From the NCBI GenBank assembly GCA_046303515.1, contig JBKCGI010000012.1, positions 1 through 15,660 on the forward strand: a DNA stretch of 15,660 bases, in the 5' to 3' direction. This stretch comes from M2408 sp046303515. GTDB taxonomy: Bacteria; Bacteroidota; Bacteroidia; Flavobacteriales_D; Crocinitomicaceae. The notes beneath the pieces are model-generated. The model saw nothing but the letters and a program-made list of their open reading frames with translations, ran no database searches and was not told where the DNA came from. Of this stretch, positions 9,501-15,660 are shown piece after piece (the stretch's first letter is position 1; the number at the start of each line of letters is the position of its first letter). The translations under genes and the position numbers were made by a program.

Positions 9501-10014
9501 TCCATGTAAAACCAGGATTTCTTTCAAGTCCATGAATTTCATCTGTTGCACCTGCTTCAACGGTATAGAGCAAATATAATTCTTGATTGCCATTTCCTGT
9601 TTCAAATTGCCAGTTGTTGTTGACATTGATAGCAGGATAATCTTGTGTTTCACCAGCTGGTCCAGCCTCAAGATTATCATACCTCCAAAATGAAAAATTT
9701 GCTCCATCGTAACCAACTAAATATACTTTGCTACCAATTTTTTGTGTGACTAATTTTGTTAATACAGTAGAGTTCACAAAGGATTGAAATTGCCAAGAAC
9801 TAGTTATGTTATCATATTTATAAACCAAATTTAAAGGTCCTGCACCTCCGCCATCATCTTGATTGATAAATTGATAAAGTTTTCCATCAACCAGCTCAAA
9901 ATCATATTTCGCATTAGGGAGTAAAACTGGATTAACTGGAATGTTCTCCCAAACTTCTTGCGTAAATGATTGAAATGTCAAGATAATTGAGCAAAAAAGA
10001 ATAATTCTTTTCAT
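6544..10014 (-). CDS. T9SS-exported multidomain surface protein with SprB-like repeats and type A sorting domain
   Basis: This complete 1156 aa protein is predicted to leave the cell by Sec and then the type IX system. It starts with a clear signal peptide (MKRIILFCSIILTFQSFTQ). Residues about 25-390 have alternating W/Y/F-rich strands such as VYLVGYDGANFSFWRYDN that suggest a beta-propeller-like fold; I cannot assign a family. Residues about 390-568 are beta-rich and unassigned. Four SprB-like repeats follow (about 569-643, 649-718, 722-790, 795-868; e.g. NPSCFGKEDGTIDLTI), then two fibronectin-III-like domains (about 873-965 and 966-1045). Next come the linker RSNKERGIFNPGDGA (1052-1066) and a type A C-terminal sorting domain (about 1078-1156) with NVYPNPF and ESGIYFLK. 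No catalytic motif is visible, so an adhesin or structural role is inferred, not shown. It starts 5 nt after the stop of the next upstream gene, whose C-terminal half has the same architecture, so co-transcription is likely. Confidence 0.9.
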   Translation of the reverse strand: MKRIILFCSIILTFQSFTQEVWENIPVNPVLLPNAKYDFELVDGKLYQFINQDDGGGAGPLNLVYKYDNITSSWQFQSFVNSTVLTKLVTQKIGSKVYLVGYDGANFSFWRYDNLEAGPAGETQDYPAINVNNNWQFETGNGNQELYLLYTVEAGATDEIHGLERNPGFTWKTMNAESSSSDLSQADLQIQVTQNDVYFGVYTTRVRATRFQKGQPSITIFPYEGIGTGIIQSNGADWDNSGFVLTGNKNTYISFYGTEDANNKSYEYEMDGNTVIDVDWASQSITDFNIDANYIAKESSPSHSFIFSSFRNDGVAAGGTNDIVKVIRRDISASGAWENAGPNILTQGTAIEQNSLSLSIDNGYHHLAASYILQGNTTPELKVLNQTPFVYVGSTAANSGLCANQLNEIYSNIEIEDVDFDQITIISATSLNSQTTNIQVIPNGFSNGISKFKILGIPNANSDQIQIYYTDGFGFFTADLDVFQAITPPVNVQFVANPLILCSNEIQIDLSEKVNYYDQGFFRLNGQNMNNSILNGFLQNTIANTGTLNYTVNINGCVVTANANYQIVNPPSATILSNPTSCGSNTGDATLTITAGTSSNFSFYWSTGETTNFISNLSPGAYYAHVIDDNSCKATAIATIEASDVTIIENNTNPSCFGKEDGTIDLTITSTDVYHIIWSTGRNAEDLISVVAGTYEYTYFGDNGCQITKSVTLANPSQLTNVFIPNKPDCGQTNGSILTNVNGGVLPYNYLWNTSDASPNITNLDNGFYQVEITDANGCKIVDSLFLNDNYAAIITDSIIHSACNANNGGINISLTQHPLGGPVNSISWNSGQTTEDIYNLSTGVYVITVNSDINCIAQKAFTINTRGPLRNDICIVTVDTATTTNLVVWEKIESEGIAYYNIYRENTIAGDYMLIDTVHFSNFSVFNDVVASPENRSWRYRISAVNTCGVEGPLSANHKTLHLNTINQITPGLVDVYWDNYEGITSGQYNVYRYTDQTDWVALTPPIPYGNPTMITDNVPLNATGLDYFVDFELSTPCEPSNRAQDFNRTRSNKERGIFNPGDGAEDYSNNEIVSVKGGDFSINVYPNPFENELFITLKGLTKSQIQLIDIQGKNIAKYTCKEGLNTFSTQNLESGIYFLKTEINGEVVTMKIIK

Positions 10015-10019
10015 AGTGA

Positions 10020-13000
10020 TTAGTTTTTAATAATTTTCATGGTTTTAATTTCATTTCCAATTTGAGATTTAATGAAATAAATTCCATTTTCTAAGCTAGA
10101 TAAATTAATTGAATTATTACCTTCAAAATATATATTTTCAAGTATCAATTTACCATGCATGTCAAACAATTGAATATTTATAGAATTTGCACCAACTAAA
10201 TCAAGTGAAATGGTTTCTTTAAATGGATTTGGATAAACATTTAAACTAATATTTCCATTTTCAAATTCTAAAACTGAATTGTTAGAATAGTCATCTCCAT
10301 TTTCGTCAACAGCTCCGTCACCTGGATTAAAGATTCCTCTTTCTTTATTTGAACGTGACCTATTGAAGTCTTGTGCTCTCCAAACTGTAGCTGTACACGG
10401 AACATCCAATGTTATTTCAACCATGTAATCTAATCCTGGTGTTCCAAATGAAGTAGCATCAGTGAAGGTTAAAATGTTTGAAGGTAAAATTGCTATATCT
10501 TCCCATCCAAATTCATCGGTATATCTCCATAACGTATAATTTGAAAACGCATTTCCTTCATAACCGTCCCAAGTAACTTTAACTCCTGACACGCCTAAAT
10601 CAAAAGTATTTAAGTGCAAAGTTTTATGAGGAGCTGACAATGGTCCAACTGTTCCACAAGCATCTACAGCAGCAATTTTATATCTCCAAGAACGAGCTAA
10701 AGGTGATGCAACTACATCATTAAATACAGATAAATTATTAAAATCTACTGTGTCGATCAACTGATATTCATCAACTTGATTTGATTCTCTGTAAATATTG
10801 TAATAATCCACTCCATTTGGTTGAACTTTTTCCCAAACAACTAAATTCGTTGTAGAAACACTATCAACTGTTACAATACATATTTCTTGCAACAAAGGTT
10901 TTTGAATTGCCACATTCCAACCATTTACTGCAACGCAATTGCTTTGTGAGCGAATGAAACTAACATAATTGCCTTTTGCCAAATTAGAAATATCTTCAGT
11001 AGTTTCACCATTTGACCAAACAATAGCTTGAATTAAATCACCATTTACTGGAGTTACATCTAAGTCAATGGCACCAGTCTCTGCGTTACATGAGGTCTCC
11101 GTAATTAAGCCTTCAACAATTGGTGCGTTATTTTCGGAAAGGAATACAGTGTTTTGTGCCTGACAACCAGCTTGATCGGTAGTTGTAAGTGTATAAACTC
11201 CAAACGTCAAGTTCATATTGTTTAAACCAAATTGGCCATTACTCCATGAGTAGAGGTAAGGACCGTTTCCTCCATTTGTATTACTAACTGTTAATTGGCC
11301 ATTGTTTACACCGCAATTTGGTTTGATTTCACTGATTTCTGATTGCAACAAACTTGGTTCTGTCAAAACAAAACTAGAGCTCAATTCGCAACCTGATTCT
11401 GTTGTAATTGTTACCTCATAAGTTCCGGCAAATAAGTTTGAAATTCCAGTAGATTGGCTTCCTGTATTCCATAAGTAATTAATAATCTCTGTAACTCCTG
11501 AAATCGCAAGTGAAATTGAACCATTATTTGCCCCAAAGCAAGTTGGATTAACAACACTAGGTGTCATTGTAATTGTTGAAGGATTTACCTCTGTAACTGC
11601 CATTGCTTTGCATCCTTTTGCATCTAATACATTGAAGTAATATGCGCCTGGAACTAAATTAGAAATATTCAATTGATCTTGAGTTCCATCACTCCAATAG
11701 AATGAATATGGTGCTGTTCCTTGTGAAATTATTGCAGAAGCTGTACCATCATTTAATCCACAATTAGAATTGGTTGCTCCAATGGCAATTTGAGGTTTTC
11801 CGTTAACAATGATGTCAACAGGAATTCGTGCTGAGCTACATCCATTCTCAAAAGCTTCAACATAAACGGTTGTTGCTGACTGGATCTCTGAGATAGTATA
11901 ATTATTTCCTTCTCCAATGACAGTTCCTCCACTTGCTTGACTATACCAATTTAAAATTGCTGAAGTTGAACTTGCAACCAAAGTGATTTCTTCAGCTTGA
12001 CAAACTTCTAAAGGAGAAGTTGAACTAATATTTGGTGCAGAATTGATTGTTAAGTTTAAAGTTACTAATGAATCACATCCAGTTGAACTAGCAATTATTG
12101 CAGAATATGTTCCTGAGGCAGTATATGTATTTCCGTCAGTTGACCAGGTGTATGAATCACAAGCAGTAATTGTTTCTGAACCAGCACTTGAATTATTGAT
12201 TGTTAAGTTCAAAGTCACAATCGAATCACAACCTAGTGCATTTGTCAAAGTTGCTGAATAAGTTCCAGATGTTGAGTAGGTATTTCCGTCAGCTGGCCAA
12301 GTGTATGAATCACAAGCTGTAATGGTTTCAGAACCTGCACTTGAATTGTTGATTGTTAAGTTTAATGTAACGATTGAATCACAACCTAAAGCATTTGTTA
12401 AAGTTGCAGAATATGTTCCAGAAGTAGCATATGTATTTCCGTCCGTTGGCCATGTGTATGAATCACAAGCAATAATTGTTTCAGAACCAGCACTTGAATT
12501 GTTGATTGTTAGGTTCAAAGTAACGATTGAATCACAACCTAAAGCATTAGTTAAAGTTGCTGAATAAGTTCCAGTCGCAGAATATGTATTTCCGTCCGTT
12601 GGCCATGTGTATGAATCACAAGCAGTAATTGTTTCCGAACCAGTACTTGAATTATTGATTGTTAAATTTAAAGTCACAATCGAATCACAACCCAAGGCAT
12701 TTGTCAAGGTTGCGGAATATGCTCCAGTCGCAGAATATGTATTTCCGTCCGTTGGCCATGTGTATGAATCACAAGCAGTAATTGTTTCCGAACCAGCACT
12801 TGAATTGTTGATTGTTAAATTCAAAGTCACAATTGAATCACAACCTAGTGCGTTTGTCAAGGTTGCAGAATATGTTCCAGATGTTGAGTACGTATTTCCA
12901 TCTGCTGACCATGTGAATGAATCACAAGCAGTAATTGTTTCCGAACCAGCACTTGAATTGTTGATTGTTAAATTCAAAGTCACAATTGAATCACAACCTA

Positions 13001-15660
13001 GTGTATTTGTCAAAGTTGCTGAATAAGTTCCAGAAGCAGCATATGTATTTCCGTCTGTTGGCCAAGTATAAGAATCACAAGCAGTAATTGTTTCCGAACC
13101 AGCACTTGAATTGTTGATTGTTAAATTTAAAGTCACAATCGAATCACAACCCATGGCATTTGTTAAAGTTGTAGTATACGTTCCAGTTGATGAGTAGGTA
13201 TTTCCATCCGTTGGCCAAGTAAATGAATCACAAGCTGTAATTGTTTCAGAACCTAGACTAGAATTGTTGATTGTTAAATTTAAAGTTACAATCGAATCAC
13301 AACCCAAGGCATTTGTTAAAGTTGCAGAATACGTTCCCGAAGTAGCATATGTATTTCCGTCCGTTGGCCATGTGTATGAATCACAAGCAATAATTGTTTC
13401 TGAACCAGCACTTGAATTGTTGATTGTTAGGTTCAAAGTAACGATTGAATCACAACCTAGTGCGTTTGTCAAGGTTGCAGAATATGTTCCAGATGTTGAG
13501 TACGTATTTCCATCTGCTGACCATGTGAATGAATCACAAGCAGTAATTGTTTCTGAACCAGTACTTGAATTGTTGATTGTTAAATTTAAAGTCACAATCG
13601 AATCACAACCCAAAGCATTTGTCAAAGTTGTAGTATACGTTCCAGTTGATGAGTAGGTATTTCCATCTGTTGGCCAAGTATAAGAATCACAAGCGGTAAT
13701 TGTTTCTGAACCAACACTTGAATTGTTGATTGTTAAGTTTAAAGTTACTAATGAATCACAATCTAGTGCGTTTGTCAAGGTTGTAGTAAACGTTCCTGTT
13801 GATGAGTAGGTATTTCCATCAGTTGGCCAAGTGTATGAATCACAAGCAGTAATCGTTTCTGAACCTGAACTTGAATAATTGATAATTAAGTTCAAAGTAA
13901 CAAGAGAATCACAACCTAAAGCATTTGTCAAAGTTGTAGTATACGTTCCAGTTGATGAGTAGGTGTTTCCATCCGTAGGCCAAGTATAAGAATCACAAGC
14001 AGTAATTGTTTCTGAACCAGTACTTGAATTGTTGATTGTTAAATTTAAAGTCACAATCGAATCACAACCCATGGCATTTGTTAAAGTTGTAGTATACGTT
14101 CCAGTTGATGAGTAGGTATTTCCATCAGTTGGCCAAGTATAAGAATCACAAGCAGTAATCGTTTCCGAACCAGCACTTGAATTATTGATTGTTAAGTTTA
14201 ATGTCACAATCGAATCACAACCCAAGGCATTTGTCAAGGTTGCGGAATATGCTCCAGTCGCAGAATATGTATTTCCGTCCGTTGGCCATGTAAATGAATC
14301 ACAAGCAGAAATCGTTTCTGAACCTGAGGTTGGATTATTAACGATTACGGATGTATTTGCCGAACTAGCTGCGCATCCTAAATTTGAAACCGTAACATTA
14401 TAATTTCCAGTTGTAGAAACAATAATAGACTGAGTAGTTTCACCTGTAGACCAGGTATTATTTAAAGCTGAAGAAGATGTCAATGTAACTGAACCTCCAT
14501 TACAAAAAGTTGTTGCACTACCTGCAGAAATTATTGGGGTTGTTGGGGTTGGATTTACAACAACAGTAACAGTATTTGTTGAGGATGAAGTACAACCCGC
14601 AGTTGTCACATCTACCGAGTAAGAACCTGAAGCAGTAACAGTAATCGTTTGTGTAGTTGCTCCATTTGACCATACGTTATTTACAGCCGAAGAGGAAGTC
14701 AAAGTCACTGAACCACCAGAACAGAACGTTGTCGCTCCCGAAGCAGTGATTGTTGGTGCAGCAGGTGCTCCTGGATCAGTAATCGTAGCAGAAACTGTGT
14801 TTGACACGCATCCATCATCAAAAGTAAAGTTATAAGTTCCCGCAGCAAGCGAAGAAAGAGTATAAGGAAGCGTAGTTGCAGTAGCAGAGCCCGAAGCAGT
14901 TCCGCTCCAAGTTACATCACCCGTTCCAGTACCCGTAATTTGAATTGATCCATCCGTACCTGAACAAGCTGAAGGATTTGAAACAGTTCCCAAAGCAATA
15001 GTAGGGGCAGTGTTCACCGTCACAGCAGTTGCCGCAGAAGACGAAGTACATCCTGCAGTAGTTACATCTACCGAGTAAGATCCTGAAGCAGAAATAGTAA
15101 TCGTTTGCGTAGTTGCTCCATTTGACCACACATTATTTGTAGCCGAAGATGAAGTCAAAGTCACTGAACCACCAGAACAGAAAGTTGTCGCTCCCGAAGC
15201 AGTGATTGTTGGTGCAGCAGGTGCTCCTGGATCAGTAATCGTTGCAGATACTGTGTTTGACAGACATCCATCGTCAAAAGTAAAGTTATATGTTCCCGCT
15301 GAAAGCGAAGAAAGTGTATAAGGAAGAGTTGTTGCAGTAGCAGAGCCCGAAGCAGTTCCGCTCCAAGTTACATCACCCGTTCCAGTACCCGTAATTTGAA
15401 TTGAGCCATCCGTACCTGAACAAGCCGAAGGATTTGAAACAGTTCCCAAAGCAATAGTAGGAGCAGTGTTCACCGTCACAGTAGTAGCCGTAGAAGACGA
15501 AGTGCATCCTGCAGTTGTTACATCTACCGAATATGACCCCGAAGCAGAAACAGTAATCGTTTGCGTAGTTGCACCATTCGACCACACATTATTTGTAGCC
15601 GAAGATGAAGTCAAAGTCACTGAGCCACCAGAACAGAAAGTTGTTGCTCCTGAAGCGGTG
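10020..15660 (-). CDS. Giant repetitive T9SS surface protein, probable adhesin (5' end outside window)
   Basis: The frame stays open to the right edge and continues the repeat there (TASGATTFCSGG), so the GTG at 15620 is internal and the true start lies outside. At least 1880 codons are visible. Numbering from 15620, residues 1-356 are Ig-like domains alternating with SprB-like domains in a 152-aa repeat. Residues 357-430 are a divergent Ig-like copy, and 433-1196 are fifteen 51-aa repeats. Residues about 1200-1272 form another Ig-like domain (CQAEEITLVASS). Then come four SprB-like repeats (about 1277-1348, 1349-1422, 1426-1496, 1499-1575), two fibronectin-III-like domains (about 1578-1745), the linker RSNKERGIFNPGDGA (1756-1770) and a type A sorting domain (about 1787-1866, NVYPNPF, ENGIYFIK). 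Composition is dominated by Thr, Ser, Asn and Gly. It is presumably an extended cell-surface stalk for adhesion or motility. SprB itself is far larger and, as I recall, carries a different sorting domain, so I do not name it so. Promoter and signal peptide are not in the window. Confidence 0.9.
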   Translation of the reverse strand, partial: TASGATTFCSGGSVTLTSSSATNNVWSNGATTQTITVSASGSYSVDVTTAGCTSSSTATTVTVNTAPTIALGTVSNPSACSGTDGSIQITGTGTGDVTWSGTASGSATATTLPYTLSSLSAGTYNFTFDDGCLSNTVSATITDPGAPAAPTITASGATTFCSGGSVTLTSSSATNNVWSNGATTQTITISASGSYSVDVTTAGCTSSSAATAVTVNTAPTIALGTVSNPSACSGTDGSIQITGTGTGDVTWSGTASGSATATTLPYTLSSLAAGTYNFTFDDGCVSNTVSATITDPGAPAAPTITASGATTFCSGGSVTLTSSSAVNNVWSNGATTQTITVTASGSYSVDVTTAGCTSSSTNTVTVVVNPTPTTPIISAGSATTFCNGGSVTLTSSSALNNTWSTGETTQSIIVSTTGNYNVTVSNLGCAASSANTSVIVNNPTSGSETISACDSFTWPTDGNTYSATGAYSATLTNALGCDSIVTLNLTINNSSAGSETITACDSYTWPTDGNTYSSTGTYTTTLTNAMGCDSIVTLNLTINNSSTGSETITACDSYTWPTDGNTYSSTGTYTTTLTNALGCDSLVTLNLIINYSSSGSETITACDSYTWPTDGNTYSSTGTFTTTLTNALDCDSLVTLNLTINNSSVGSETITACDSYTWPTDGNTYSSTGTYTTTLTNALGCDSIVTLNLTINNSSTGSETITACDSFTWSADGNTYSTSGTYSATLTNALGCDSIVTLNLTINNSSAGSETIIACDSYTWPTDGNTYATSGTYSATLTNALGCDSIVTLNLTINNSSLGSETITACDSFTWPTDGNTYSSTGTYTTTLTNAMGCDSIVTLNLTINNSSAGSETITACDSYTWPTDGNTYAASGTYSATLTNTLGCDSIVTLNLTINNSSAGSETITACDSFTWSADGNTYSTSGTYSATLTNALGCDSIVTLNLTINNSSAGSETITACDSYTWPTDGNTYSATGAYSATLTNALGCDSIVTLNLTINNSSTGSETITACDSYTWPTDGNTYSATGTYSATLTNALGCDSIVTLNLTINNSSAGSETIIACDSYTWPTDGNTYATSGTYSATLTNALGCDSIVTLNLTINNSSAGSETITACDSYTWPADGNTYSTSGTYSATLTNALGCDSIVTLNLTINNSSAGSETITACDSYTWSTDGNTYTASGTYSAIIASSTGCDSLVTLNLTINSAPNISSTSPLEVCQAEEITLVASSTSAILNWYSQASGGTVIGEGNNYTISEIQSATTVYVEAFENGCSSARIPVDIIVNGKPQIAIGATNSNCGLNDGTASAIISQGTAPYSFYWSDGTQDQLNISNLVPGAYYFNVLDAKGCKAMAVTEVNPSTITMTPSVVNPTCFGANNGSISLAISGVTEIINYLWNTGSQSTGISNLFAGTYEVTITTESGCELSSSFVLTEPSLLQSEISEIKPNCGVNNGQLTVSNTNGGNGPYLYSWSNGQFGLNNMNLTFGVYTLTTTDQAGCQAQNTVFLSENNAPIVEGLITETSCNAETGAIDLDVTPVNGDLIQAIVWSNGETTEDISNLAKGNYVSFIRSQSNCVAVNGWNVAIQKPLLQEICIVTVDSVSTTNLVVWEKVQPNGVDYYNIYRESNQVDEYQLIDTVDFNNLSVFNDVVASPLARSWRYKIAAVDACGTVGPLSAPHKTLHLNTFDLGVSGVKVTWDGYEGNAFSNYTLWRYTDEFGWEDIAILPSNILTFTDATSFGTPGLDYMVEITLDVPCTATVWRAQDFNRSRSNKERGIFNPGDGAVDENGDDYSNNSVLEFENGNISLNVYPNPFKETISLDLVGANSINIQLFDMHGKLILENIYFEGNNSINLSSLENGIYFIKSQIGNEIKTMKIIKN
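12033..14324 (-). repeat. Coding tandem array of fifteen 153-bp (51-aa) repeats
   Basis: Fifteen in-frame units of exactly 153 bp, the last one codon shorter, run from 14324 down to 12033. Each unit starts GSETI-ACDS, has a (Y/F)TWPTDGNTY core, and ends GCDSIVTLNLTINNSS. Two Cys per unit (in ACDS and in GCDS, about 28 residues apart) are invariant, suggesting one disulfide per unit or between neighbours. Units 6 and 10 have identical protein sequence. Unit 4 reads DCDS in place of GCDS, and unit 15 is the most diverged (YSAIIASSTGCDS), as expected for an array edge. Similar CDS/TW repeats occur in other Bacteroidota surface proteins, as I recall, but I cannot name a Pfam family. Confidence 0.95.
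14754..15660 (-). repeat. 456-bp (152-aa) composite repeat: Ig-like plus SprB-like domain
   Basis: Two copies with a period of exactly 456 bp are seen: 14754-15209, and 15210 to the window edge, where it is cut a few bases short. Each copy encodes an Ig-like domain beginning TITASGATTFCSGGS, then a SprB-like domain (SNPSACSGTDGSIQ to DDGC-SNTVSATITD). A third Ig half follows at 14553-14753 without its SprB partner, and a divergent Ig-like copy at about 14331-14552 leads into the 51-aa array. The copies are very similar at DNA level and look richer in G+C than the neighbouring array. The repeat probably continues outside the window. Confidence 0.9.

Noticed and set aside
12043..13656. Several plus-strand open frames with a repeated ESQAVIVSEPALELLIVKFKVTIES-type pattern opposite the 153-bp array
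   Set aside because: They are the antisense reading of a tandem repeat whose period is divisible by three, so one stop-free frame recurs in each unit. They have no independent starts or leaders, and the minus strand encodes an unbroken protein with secretion and sorting features.
12033..14324. CRISPR-like array (regular 153-bp repeats)
   Set aside because: There are no short identical repeats with unrelated spacers. The whole unit is conserved, in frame, and encodes protein domains.
15618..15620. GTG at 15620 as the start of the giant surface protein
   Set aside because: The frame continues upstream with the same repeat sequence (TASGATTFCSGG) and no signal peptide, so the gene extends beyond the right edge.
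10020..15660. Naming the giant protein SprB
   Set aside because: SprB repeats occur in many Bacteroidota surface proteins. The type A sorting domain, the domain order and the lack of sprCDF neighbours do not support orthology.

Overview
The window looks like a chromosomal segment from an AT-rich Bacteroidota bacterium, most likely Flavobacteriales. Three things point there: type IX secretion (T9SS) C-terminal sorting domains and SprB-type repeats on two very large surface proteins, a TAnnTTTG-type promoter element, and A-rich leaders without strong Shine-Dalgarno sequences. The shared C-terminal style is reminiscent of Crocinitomicaceae (Fluviicola-like), but that family assignment is a low-confidence guess.

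Layout. Positions 2-1744 (+) hold the C-terminal half of an RND efflux pump inner-membrane subunit that enters from the left edge. It converges on a minus-strand cluster across a bidirectional hairpin terminator (about 1764-1804). From right to left the minus strand carries mreC, mreD, mrdA (PBP2) and rodA (6464 down to 1803). These four are packed with overlaps or gaps of at most 22 bases and encode the membrane and periplasmic part of the elongasome. MreC and MreD scaffold it, RodA polymerises glycan strands and PBP2 cross-links them. mreB, commonly next to mreC, is not between mreC and the next gene.

Upstream of mreC on the same strand, 6544-15660 is filled by two tandem T9SS-exported surface proteins separated by 5 bases. 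The nearer one (1156 aa, complete) has a signal peptide and an approximately 400-residue propeller-like N-terminal region. The farther one runs off the right edge, with at least 1880 codons visible. It carries composite 152-aa repeats and then fifteen tandem 51-aa repeats. Both end in the same module order: four SprB-like repeats, two fibronectin-III-like domains, a nearly invariant basic linker and a type A sorting domain.

No RNA genes, insertion sequences, CRISPR arrays or gene-free stretches over 300 bases were seen. The most notable material is the adhesin pair: a shared C-terminal half under protein-level constraint, a DNA-homogenised 15-unit array, and a regularly spaced D-S-(I/L) candidate glycosylation sequon in every unit.
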